Part shown: one piece after another, positions 24,308 to 35,357 of the stretch
How the letters are laid out: each line of letters opens with the position of its first letter
How positions within the stretch are numbered: position 1 is the stretch's first letter
NCBI GenBank assembly: GCA_024803745.1
Contig: JANJXV010000043.1
Coordinates: forward strand, 889,501-953,500
Source: Megascapheus bottae
Taxonomy: Eukaryota; Chordata; Mammalia; Rodentia; Geomyidae
Length of the DNA stretch: 64,000 bases
Direction of reading: 5' to 3'
The notes under the pieces: model-generated
Told to the model about the DNA's origin: nothing
Databases searched by the model: none
Seen by the model: only the letters and a program-made list of their open reading frames with translations
Made by a program: the position numbers and the translations under genes

Positions 24308-24557
24308 GGGACCTATAAGTTAGGGTTAGGGTTTGGCTTAGTAGTTAATGGTTATGTTTTGGGTTATGGTTAGGGTTACATTTATGGTTAGGTCTAGGGT
24401 TTGGGTTAAGGTTAGGGTTAGGTTTAGGCACATTTAGTGTTAGAGTTAATGTTTTGGTTAGGAGGTAGTGGTTACATTTAGGGTTAGGGTTAGGATTACG
24501 TTTATGTTTAGGGCTTCGGTTTGGGATAAGCGTTAGGGTTAGGTTTAGGGACCCTTA
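24308..24557 (+). repeat. Triple box module, spacing 119 and 121 bp
   Basis: Three boxes lie in series at 24308 (GGGACCTATA), 24427 (GGCACATTTA) and 24548 (GGGACCCTTA). Both intervals hold a copy of the phase-breaking block (near 24331 and 24460), so the roughly 120-bp module itself appears tandemly repeated here. Confidence 0.78.
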
Positions 24558-25352
24558 CGGTTAGGGTTTGTATTAAGGTTAGGGTTAGGGTTATGTTTAG
24601 GGTTAGGGCTAGGGCAAAGTTAAGGATTTAGGTTAGGGTTAGGGTTAGGGTTATAGTTAAGGTTTGGGTTAGATTTAGGGTAAAGGTGAGGTTTGGGATT
24701 AGGGTTAGGGTGAGGGTGAGGGTGAAGGTGAAGGTTATGTTTAGGGTTAGGTTTAGGGTGAGTTTGAGGTTGAGGGTTAGGGTGAGGGTTAGGGTTAGTG
24801 TGAGGGTGAGGGTTAGGGTAAGGGTTAGGGTTATGGTTAGGGTAAGGGTTAGGGTTAGGTTTCAGGTTTGGTAAGGGTTAGGTTTACGGTTAGGGTTAGG
24901 GTTTGAGTTAGTGTTACGGTTAGGTTTAGGGTTAGGGTAAGGTTTAATGTGAGAGATAGGGTGAAGGTGAGGGTTAGGGTTAGGTTTAGGGTTTGGGTGA
25001 GTTTAGGGTTAGGGTTAGGGTGAATGTTAGGGTGAGGGTTAGGGTGAGTATTAGGATTAGGGTTAGCTTTAGGGTTAGGATTAGGGTTAGGGTGAGGGTG
25101 CGTGTTAGGGTGAGGGTTTCATTTAGGGTTAGGGTTAGGTTTAGGGCGTGTGTTGGGGTTATGTGAGGGTGAGTGTTAGGGTGAGGGTGAGTATTAGGAT
25201 TAGGGTTAGGGTGAGGGTGAAGGTGAGGGTTACAGTTAGGGTTAGGTTTAGGGTAAAGTTTATTGTTAGGGTTAGGGTTAGTGTGAGGGTTAGGGTGATG
25301 TTGAGGGTTAGGGTTAGGGTTAGAGTTTGTGTTAGGCTTAGGGTTAGAGTTA

Positions 25353-25371
25353 GGGGGAGGGGGAGGGGGAG
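25353..25371 (+). repeat. Pure GGGGGA island
   Basis: Consecutive GGGGGA hexamers, with a further short run near 25437-25448. The same TGACTGTTAGGGTTATG context follows within 100 bp as at 16135, which suggests a shared ancestral unit. Confidence 0.68.
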
Positions 25372-28300
25372 TGTTAGAGTTAGGGTTAGGTTTAGTGTTC
25401 GGGTTAGGTTTTTTGTTAGGGTTAGGGTTAGTTTTAGGGGGAGGGGGAGGGTTAGGGTGACTGTTAGGGTTATGTGAGGGTGAGGGTTAGCGTTAGGGTT
25501 AGGGTTAGTTTTAGGATGAGGGTGAGAGCAAGGGGGACTGTTAGGGTTATGTTGAGGGTGAGGGTGAGCGTTAGGGTTAGCGTTAGGTTTATTGTTAGGG
25601 TGATTGATAGGATGAAGGTTAGGGTTAGGGTTATGGTTAGGGTAAGGGTTAGGGTTAGGGTTCGGTTTGTGTGAGTGTTAGGTTTAGGGTTAGGGTTAGG
25701 GTTAGGGTTAGGGTTTGGGTTAGGGTTAGGGTTAGATATAGGGTTAAGGTGAGGGTGAGGGTTAGGGTTAGGTTTAGGTTTAGGGTTGGCGTGAGTGTTA
25801 GGGTGAGGGTTAGTGTTTGGGTTAATTTTAAGGTTAGGGTTGGGGTAAGATTTACTGTTAGTGTTAGGGTTAGAGTTAGAGTGACGATTAGGGTTAGGGT
25901 TAGGGTTAGTGTGAGGGTGAGGGTGAGGGTAAAAGTGAGGTTTAGGTCAAGGGCTAGGTTGAGGTATAGGGTTACGGTAAGGGTTAGGGTTAGGGTCAGG
26001 TTCAGGGTTAGGGTTAGGGTGAGGGTTAGTTTAAGGGTTAGGGTGAGGGTTTGAGTGAGGGTTAGGGTGAGGATTAGTGTGAGGGTTAGGGTTTGGGTGA
26101 AGGTGAGGGTGAGGGTAAGGGTTAGGGTGATGGTTAGTGTGAGGGTTAGTGTGAGGGTTCTATTTGGGTGAAGGTGAGGGTTAGGTTGTGGTTGAGGGTG
26201 AGGGTTAGTGTTAGGGTTAGGTTTAGGGTTAGGGTTAGTGTAGGGTTTAGGGTTAGGGTTAGTGTTAGTGTGAGGTTTAGTGTGAGGGTTAGGGTGAGGG
26301 TGAGTGTTAGGGTTAGGGTTAGCATTAGGGGTAGGGTTAGGGCTAGTGTTAGGGTCAGGATGAGGCTGAGGATTAGGGTGAGGGTGAGGTTTAAGGTGAG
26401 TGTTAGGGTGAGGTTTAGGGTTTGGTTTAGAGTTAGGGTTAGGTTGAGGGTGAGGGTGAGGGTGAGTGTGAGAGTTAGGTAGAGGGTTAAGGTTAGGGTT
26501 AGTTTTAGGGTTAGGGTGAGGGCTAGGGTTAGTGTGAGGCTGAGAGTCAGGGTTAGGGTGTGGGTGAGGGTGAGGGTGAGGTTTAGGGTGAGTGTTAGGG
26601 TAAGGGTTAGATTTAGGGTTAGGGTTAAGGTTAGGGTGAGGGTTAGGGTTAGGGCTAAGATGATGTTTAGGGTCTCTGTTAAGGTTAGGGTTAGGGTTAG
26701 AGTGAGTTTGAAGGTGAGGGTTAGGGTGAGGTTTAGGTTTAGTTTTAGTTTTAGGGTTAGTGTGAGGGTTAGGGTTAGGGTTAGGGTTAGGTTGAAGGTT
26801 TCGGTGATGGTTAGGGTGAGGGTTAGGGTTAGGGTTAGGATTAAGTTGAGGGTGAGGGTTAGGGTGCGGGTTAGGGTTACGTTGAGGGTGAGAGTAAGGG
26901 TTAGGTTTATTTGAGGGTGAGGGTTAGGGTGTGGGTGACTGTTAGGTTTAGGGTGAAGGTGAGGGTGATAGTGAGGTTTACTGTTCGGGTGAAGGTGATG
27001 GTTAGGGTTATGGACACTTAGGATTAGGGTTAAGGTTAGAGTTAGCGTTAGGTTTAGGGTTAGAGTTAGGTTTATGTTTAGAACTAAGGCAAGGACTAGG
27101 GTTAGTTTTAGGGTTAGGATTAGGGTTAGAGTTAGGGTTAGGGTTATGTATAGGGTTAGCACTAGGGTTTGGTTTAGGGTTATGTGTAGGGTTAGCACTG
27201 GGGCTAGGTTTAGTGTTTGGGTTAGGGTTAGAGTTAGGGTTAGCGTGAGAGTTAGGGTTAGGTTTAGGGGTAGGTTTAGGATGAGGATGAGCGTGATGTT
27301 TGGGTTTAGGGTTAGTGTTAGGTATAGGGTGAGGGTTTGTGTTAGGGTTAAGGTTAGGGTTAAGGTTAGGATGAGGGTTGAGGTGAGGGTTAGGGTGAGG
27401 GTTAGGGTTAGTTTTAGGGTTAGGGTTAGTGTTGGGGTGAGAGTGAGGGTTAGGTTGAAGATGAGAATGAGGGTTAGGATGAGGGTTAATGTTAGGGTTA
27501 GGGTTAGGGTTACAGTGAGGGTTACAGTGAGTGTGAGGGTTAGGTTTAAGGTTAGAGTTAGATTGAGGGTAAAGGTGAGGGTGATAGTTAGGCTTAGCGT
27601 TAGGGTAAGGGTTAGGGTTTGGGTTAAGGTTAGGGTTAGGGTTAGGGTTAGGTTTAGGGTTACGGTGAGGGTGACGGTTATGGTTAGGGTGAGGTTGAGG
27701 TTTAGGGTTACAGTTAGGATTAATGTTAGGGTGAGGGTTAGGTTGAGGATAAGGTTTAGGTTTAGGTTTACGGTAAGGTTTAGGGTTAGGATTCAGGTTT
27801 GGGTGAGTGTTAGGCTTAGGATTAGTTTTATGGTTAGGGTTTGGTTTAGGTTTAGGGTTAGAGTTAGGTTTAGCGTGAGGGTGAGGTTTAGGGCAAGGTT
27901 GAGGGTGAGGGTTAGGGTGAGGGTTAGGTTTAGGGTAAGGTGTAGGGTTAGGTTTAGGGTTAGGGTTAGGGTTAAGGTGAGTGTTAGGGTTAGAGTGAAG
28001 TCAATGGTTAGGGTAAGGATTAGGGTGATGGTTAGTGTGAGGATTAATGTCAAAGAGAAGGTGGATGAGGGTGAGTTTAGGGTTAAGGTTAGTGTGAGGG
28101 TGAGTGTGAGGATGAGGGTGAGGATGAGGGTGAGGGTTATGGTGAGGGTTAGAGTTAAGATTAGGGTGAGCGTTGGGGTGATAGTTAGGGTTAGGTTTAG
28201 GGTGAAGATTTGGGTTCCATTGAGGGTTAGGGTTAGGGTTAGGGTGAGGCTGAGGCGAGGGTTAGGGTTATGGTGGTAGTGAGTGTTAGGGTTAGAGTTA

Positions 28301-31300
28301 GGGTTAGTGTGAGGGTTAGGGTGTGGGTTAGGGTTAGGGTAAGGTTGAGGTTTAGGGTTACGGAACCTTAGGGTTAGGTTTAGGGTTAGGGTTATGTTAT
28401 GGTTTGGTTTACGGCCAGGACTAGGGTTAGGGTTAGGGTTAGGATTAGGGTTGGGGTAAGTGTTTGGTTGAGGGTTAGAGTTAGGGTTAAGGTGAGGTTT
28501 AGTGTTTGGGTAAGGGTTAGTGTTAGTGTTAGGGTTAGGGTTAGGAATAGAGTTATGTATAGGGTTAGGGCTAGGCTACGTTTAGGGTTTAGGGTTAGGG
28601 TGAGAGTAGGGTTATGGTTAGTTTTAGGGTTAGGTTATGGTGAGGGTGAGGGTTAGGGTTAGCGTAAGGATTATGGTAAGGGTTAGTGTTAGGGTTAATT
28701 TTATGGTTATAGTTAGGGTTAGGGTTAGGATGCGGGTTATGGTGAGGGTGAGGGCTAGGGTGAGGTTTAGGGTTAGGGTTAGGTTGAGGGTGAGGGTGAG
28801 GATGAGGGTCAGGGTTAGTGTTAGTGTTAGGATTAGGTTGAGGGTTAGGGTTAGAATTAGTGTTAGCGAAAGTGTTAAGGTGAGGGTTAAGGTGAGGGTT
28901 AGTGTTAGGGTTAGGATTAATGTTAGGATGAGGTTTAGGGTTTGGTTTAGGGTTAGGTTTATCGTTATGGTTAGGGTTAGAGTTAGGGTGAGGTTGAGGG
29001 TTTGGGTTAGGGTGAGGGTTAGGATTATGATTAGGGTCAGGGTTAGGGTTACGGTTAGGGTTATGGTTAGTGTTAGGATGAGGTTTAGGGTGAGGATTAG
29101 GGTGAAGGTTAGGGTTAGGGTTAGGGTTAGGTTAGGGTTAGGATTAGGGTTATGGTGGGGGTGAGTTTTCGGCTGAGGGTTACGGTTAGGGGTCGAGTTA
29201 GGGTTAGAGTGAGGGTGAGGGTGACGGTAAGGGTTAGGGTTATGTTTAGCATTGGCGTTAGGTTTAGGTTAGGGTTAGGGTTTGGGTTCAGGGTTAGGGT
29301 TAGGTTTAGGGTTGGCATTAGGGCTAGAGTTAGGTTTACGTTTAGGGTTAGGTTTAGGGTTCGCGTGATGGTTAGGGTGAGTGTTAGGGTTAGGGTTATG
29401 GTTAGGGTGAGGGTTAGGGTTAGGGTGAGGGATTTGGGAGGGTTAAGGTGAGGATTAGGGTGAGGATTAGGGTTAAGGTATGGGGTAGGTGATGGTTAGG
29501 GTGAGGGTTAGTGTGAGTGTTCCTGTTAGGGTTAAGGTGAGGGTTATGGCGAGGGACAGGATTAGGGTTAGGGGCTGGGTTAGGTTTAGGGTTTGGGTTA
29601 GGGTTAGGATTAGGGATAGGGTTAGGGTGAGGGTTGGGGTTAGGGTGTGATTGAGGGTGAGGGTTAGTTTGAGTGTTACGGTTAGGGTTAGGGTAAGGGT
29701 GAGGCTTAGAATTAGGGTTAGGGTTAGGTTTAGGGTTAGGTTTAGGTTTAGGGTTAGGTTTAGGGTGACGGTGAGGTTGGATTAGGGTGAGGGTGAAGGT
29801 TATGGTTAGTGTTAGGGTTAGGGTGAGGGTTAGGGTTAAGGTTAGGGTGAGGGTTGGGGTTAGGGTTAGGGTTAGGTATAGGGACCATTACGGTTAAGAT
29901 TAGGATTAGGGTTGAGGTTATGGTTATGTTCAGGTTTAGAGTTTTGGGTAGGTTTAGTGTTTGGGTTAGGCTTAGGTTTAGAGTTTGGGTTAGGGTTAAG
30001 GTTAGGATGAGGGTTTGGGTTAGGGTTAGGTTTAGGGTTAGTGTTAGTGTTGGGTTTAGGGTTAGGGTTAGGGTTAGGGTGAGGGTTAGGGTGAGTGTGA
30101 GGGTGAGGGTGGGTGAGGGTGAGGGTGAGTGTGAGGATGAGGGTGAGGGTGAGGGTGAGGGCAAGGATGAGGGTTAGAGTTAATGTTAGGGTGAGGGTTG
30201 GGTTGATGGGTAGGGTTAGTGTTAGGGTGAGGGTTTGGTTTAGGTTCGGTTAGGGTTAGGGTTAGGGTGAGGGTGAGGGCGAGGGCGAGGGTTAGTGTTA
30301 TTGTGGGGGTGGGTGTTAGAGTTAGGGTTAGGGTTAATATGAGGGTTAGGATGAGATTTAGGGTTAGGGTAAGTGTTATGGTTAGGGATATGGAACCTTA
30401 GGGTTAGGTTTATGATTAGGGTTAAGTTTAGATTTAGCGTTAGTGTTAGAGTTAGGGAGCGGTTTATGGTTTGGGTTAGGGCTAGGAGTAGGGTTATGGT
30501 TAGGGTTAAATTTACGGAAAGTGTTATGTTGAGGGTTAGGGTAAGGGTGAGGGTTAAGTTTAGGGTTAGGGTGACTGTTAGTGTGAGGGTTAGGTTTAGG
30601 GTGAGGGTTAGTTTTAGGGTTTGGGTAAGGGTTAGTAATAGGGTTATGTATAGGGTTAGGGATAGAATAGATTTAGGGTTTGGGTTAGGATTAGGGATAG
30701 GGTTAGGTTTAGGCAAGGGTGAGGGTAGGGTTATGGATAGGGTTAGGGTTAAGTTTAGGGTAAAGGTGAAAGTTAGGGTTAGGGTTAGGGTTATCTTAAG
30801 GATTATCTTGAGGGTTAATGTTAGGGTTAATTTTATGGTTAGGGTTAGGTTTATGTTAGGATGAGGATTTTGGTGAGCATGAGGTTGAGGATGAGGGTTA
30901 GGGTTAGGGTTCGGGTTACGGTTAGGGTTTGGGTTAGAGTGAGGGTTAGGGTGAGTGAGGGGCTGAGGGTTAGAGTTTGGGTTAGGGTTAGGATTAGGGT
31001 AGGGTTAGGTGTCAGATTAGGTTTAGGTTTAGGGATAGGGTTAGGTTTAGGGTGACGTTAGGGTGAGTGTGAGAGTCAGGGTTAGGTTGAGGGTTAGGGT
31101 TAGGTTTAGTGTTAGGGTTAGGGAGAGATTCAGATTTGGGTTTAGGGTTAGGGTTAGGATTAGGGTTAGGGTTAGTTTTAGTGTGAGGGTGAGGGTGAGA
31201 ATGAGAGTTAGGGTTAGGTTTAGGTTAGGGTTAGGGTTTGGGTTAGCGTTAGGGTTAGGTTTAGAGTCAGGTTTAGGTGAGGGTTAGGGTTAGGGTTTGG

Positions 31301-33201
31301 GTGAGGGTTAGGGTTAGGATTAGGGTTAGGGTGAGGTTGAAGGTTGGGGTGAGCGATATGGTGAGATTTAGGCTTAGGGTAAGGGTTACTGTGAGGGTTT
31401 GGCTTAGAGTGAGGGTTAGGGTGAGTGTGAGGCTTGGGGTTAGCGTTAGGGTTTGTGTTAGGTTCGTGTAGGGTTATATGGCAGATTATGTTTAGGTGTA
31501 GGGTTAAGGTTAGGGTTAGGGTGACGTTAGGGTGAGGGTTATGATTAGGGTTAGGGTTAGGGTTAGTGTGAGGGTGAGGGTGAAGGTGAGGGTGAGGGTT
31601 AAGTTTAGGGTGAGTGTGAGGATTAGGATTAGCGTTAGGGTTATGGTTACTGGTAGGGTAAGGGTTACAGTTAGGGTTAGGCTTAGAGTGAGGGTTAGGG
31701 TTAGTGCGAGGCTTAGGGTAAGGTTTAGAGTTAGGGTTAGGGTTAGGAACCCTTAGTGTTAGGATTAAGTTTAGGGTTATGTTTAGGGTTAGCGTTAGGG
31801 TTGGGGCTAGGGTTAGGTGAAGGTAGGGTTGGGGCGAGGGTTAGGGTTAGGGTTATGTTTAGCGTTTGGCTTATGGTGAGGGTTAAGGTAAGGTTTAGGA
31901 TTAGGATGATGTTGAGGGTTAGGTTAGGGTAAGGGTAAGGGTTAGGGTGAGGGTTAGAGTGAGCGTCAGGGAGAAGGTTAGGGTTTGGGTTAAGTTTCGG
32001 GTTACGGTTAGGGTTAGAGTTAGACTGAGGCTTAGGGTGAATGTGAGGCTTAGGGTTAGGGTTTGGGTTAGGGTTAGGGTTAGGGTTAGGTTTAGGGTTA
32101 GGGTGAGGGTTGTGGTTATTGTTAGGGTTTGGATGAGGGTGAGTGTGAAGGGTAGGGTGAAGGTGAGGGTTAGAGTGAGGGTTACTGTCATGGTTAGTGT
32201 GAGGGTTAGGGTTAGGTTTAGGTTTAGGGTTAGGGTGAGGGTTGTGGATATGGTTAGGGTTAGATTTAGGGACCCTTACGGTTAGGGTTAGGATTAGGGT
32301 TAGGGTCAGGGTTATGTTTATGGTTAGGCTGGGGCTAGTTTTAGGATTTGAATTAGGGTGAGGTTTAGGGTTAGGATAGCGTTATGTTACGGGTTAGGGT
32401 TAGGATGAAGGTGAGGGTTAGGGCGAGGGTTAGGATTAGCGTTTGGGTTAGGGTGAGTGTTAGGGTTAGGTTTAGTGTTAGGGTAAGGGTGAGGCTTATG
32501 GTGAGGTTGAGGTTGAGCATTAGGGTGAGGGTTAGGGTGGGGGTTAGGGTGGGGGTTAGGGTGAGTGTGAGGTTAAGGGTTAGGCTTACGGTTAAGTTTA
32601 GGGTTAATGTTAGGGTTAGGGTAAGGGCGATGGTTAGATTTAGGGTTAGGGTTAAGGTGACGTTTATGGTTTTGGTTATGGTTAGGTTTAGGGTTTGGAT
32701 TAGGGTTAGGGTTAGGGTTAGGGTAAGGTTTAGGGTTAGAGTTAGAGCTATGATTTTGGTTAGGTTTAGGTTTAGGGTGAGGGTGTTGGTGAGGGTGATG
32801 TTTAGAATTAGGGTGAAGGTGAGGGTGAGGGTTAGGGTGAGGTTTAGGGTGAAGGTGAGGGTTAGAGTGAGGTTTGATGTTAGGGTTAGGGTTAGGGTAA
32901 GTTTTAGGGTGAGGGTTAGGGTTAGGGTTAGGTTTAGGTTTAAGGTTAGGGTTAGGGTTAGAGTAAAGGGTTAGTGTTAGGTTAGGGACCCTTACGGTTA
33001 GGGTTAGGATTAGGGTTAGGGTTAGGTTTATGTTTAGAGTTGGGGCTACGAATAGTTTTAGGATTTGGTTTAGGGTTAGGGTTAGGGTTAGGGTTAGGTT
33101 TAGGATGTGGGTTAGGGTTAGGGTGAGGATGAGAGTTATGGTTTGGGTTAGGGTTAGGGCAAAGGTTATGGTGAGGGTGAGGGTTAGGTTTAGGGTTAGG
33201 T

Positions 33202-33235
<34 letters not shown>

Positions 33236-34938
33236 GGTGAAGGTTAGGGTTAGGGATAGGTTTAGGGATAGGTTGAGGGTTAGGGTGAGGTTAATGTTAG
33301 GGTTAGGGTTAGGATTAGGGTTAGGGTGACATTTAGGTATAGAGTTAGGGTTATGGTTAGGGTTAGTGTGAGGGTTAGGGTTAGGGGTGGTTTTAAGTTT
33401 AGGGTTTGGGTTAGGGTTAGGGTTAGTGTTACGGTTAGGGTTAAGGTTAGGTTTAGGGTGAGGGTGAGCATTAGGGTTAGGGTTGCTGTTAGAGTTAGGG
33501 TTTTTTAGGGTTAGGATTAGGGTTATATTTAGTGTTAGGGTTTTGGTTAGGGTTAGGGTTTGGGTTAGGATTAAGGTATGGTTTAGGGTTAGGTTTAGAG
33601 TTAGGGTTAGTTTGAGGGTGAGGGTTAGGGTGATGGTTAGGGTTAGGCTTAGGATTAGGATTAGGGTTAGGGTGTGGGTAAGAGTTAGGGTGAGGGTTAG
33701 AGTTAGGTTTGGGTTTAGGGTGTGGGTTAGGGTGATTGTTAGGGTTAGGGTTAGGTTTAGGTTTACGTTTTGGGTTATGGTTAGGGATAGTTTTAGGGTG
33801 AGGGTGAGGTTTAGGGTGAGGGTTGGGGTTAAAGCTAGGGTCAGTGTTAGTTTTAGGGTTAGAGTCAAGGTGAGGGTTAGGGTGAGGGAAAGGTTAAGGG
33901 TTAGGGTTACGGTTAGGGTTATTGTGAGGATGTGGGTGAGGGTTAGAGTTAGGCTTAGGGTTAGGGGTAGGGTTAGGGACCATTGGGTTAGTGTTAGGTT
34001 AGGGTTATGGTTAGGTTAAGTTTATTGTTAGGGTAAGGTCTGGGACTAGGGTTTGGGTCATGGTTAGAGTTAGGGTTAGGGTTACGGTTAGGGTGAGGGT
34101 GAGGGTGAGGGTTAGTGTTATGTTTAGGGTTAGGGTCATGTTAGGACCAGGGTTAGGATGAATGTTAAGGTGAGGGTGAAGTTCAGGGTGAGAGTGAGGG
34201 TGAGGGTTATGATGAGGTTGAGTGTGAGGGAGAAGGTTAGGGAAAGGTTGAGGGGTAGTGTGAGGGTGAGGATTAATGTTAGGGTTAGGGTTAGGGTGAG
34301 ACTTAGGGTTAGGGTTAGGGACAGGGTTATGTTGAGGGTTAGGGTGAGTGTGAGGATGAAGGTGAGGGTGAGGGTGAGTGTTAGGTTTAGGTTTAGGGTT
34401 AGTGTTTGGCTTAGGGTTCTGGTAAGAGTGAGGGTGAGTTTTAGGGTGAGGGTTAGAGTTAGTTTTAAGGTTAGGGCTAGGGTTAGGGTTAGGTTGAAGG
34501 TGAGGTTTAGGGTGAAGGTTAGGGTGAGGGTCAGGGTGAGGGTTAGGGTTAGGGTGAGGGTTAGGGTGAGGGTTAAGTTGAGCATTAGGGTGAGGGTAAG
34601 GGTTAGGGTTAGGGTTAGGGTTAAGGTGAGGTTTAGCGTGAGGCTCAGGGTGAGGGTTAGTGTTAGGGTTAGGATTAGGTTGAAAGTGTGGTTTAGGGCA
34701 AGGATTAGGGTTAGGGTCATGGTTAGGGTCAGGGTTAGGGTCAGGGTTAGGGTTTGGATTAGGGGTAGGGTTAGGTTTAGGGTTAGGTTCAGGGTTAGGG
34801 TGACAGTGAATCTTAGGTTGAGGGTAAGGGATAGGATTAGGTTTAGTGTTGGGTTAAGGTTAGGATTAGGGTTACGTTTAGTGTTGGGTTAAGGTTAGGA
34901 TTAGGATTACGGTGAGGGTTAGGTTTCTGGTTAGTTTG

Positions 34939-35357
34939 AGGGTTAGGGTCAATGTTAGGGCTAGGTTTATGGACTCTTACGGTAAGGGTTAGGATTAGGG
35001 TTAGGGTTATGTTTAATGTTAGGACTAGGGCTAGTTTAGGTTTAGGGTTAGGGTTCGGTGTGGGTTAGGGTTAGGGTTAGGGTTAGGGTGAGGGTTAGGA
35101 TAAGGGTGAGGGTTAGTGTTAGTGTTAGGGTAAGGGTTAGGGTGAGGGTTAGGGTCAATGTTAGGGCTAGGTTTATGGACTCTTACGGTAAGGGTTAGGA
35201 TTAGGGTTAGGGTTATGTTTAATCTTAGGACTAGGGCTAGTTTAGGTTTAGGGTTAGGGTTCGGTGTGGGTTAGGGTTAGGGTTAGGGTTAGGGTGAGGG
35301 TTAGGATAAGGGTGAGGGTTAGTGTTAGTGTTAGGGTTAGGGTTAGGGTGAGGGTAA
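34939..35357 (+). repeat. 206-bp near-identical tandem duplication inside the array
   Basis: The segment starting at GGGTCAATGTTAGGGCTAGG (34946) recurs at 35152 with very few differences across about 206 bp. It includes a GGACTCTTACGGTAAG box and a GGACTAGGGCTAG block. One visible difference is AATGTTAGG versus AATCTTAGG. Neighbouring units elsewhere are far more diverged, so this copy is recent. Confidence 0.85.

Noticed and set aside
27074..28279. A 401-codon plus-strand open frame (Val-Arg repeat) and many similar ones across the array
   Set aside because: AGG-GTT is a stop-free frame of the TTAGGG hexamer; its length follows from the repeat. There is no start context, no domain and no end conservation.
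29127..30716. Possible transcribed host exons with Pro-Asn-rich coding
   Set aside because: The Pro-Asn runs are the CCT-AAC frame of the repeat complement.
32573..33868. A 431-codon minus-strand open frame (Leu-Thr and Pro-Asn repeats)
   Set aside because: CTA-ACC and CCT-AAC are the stop-free complementary frames of the same hexamer; a repeat artefact.
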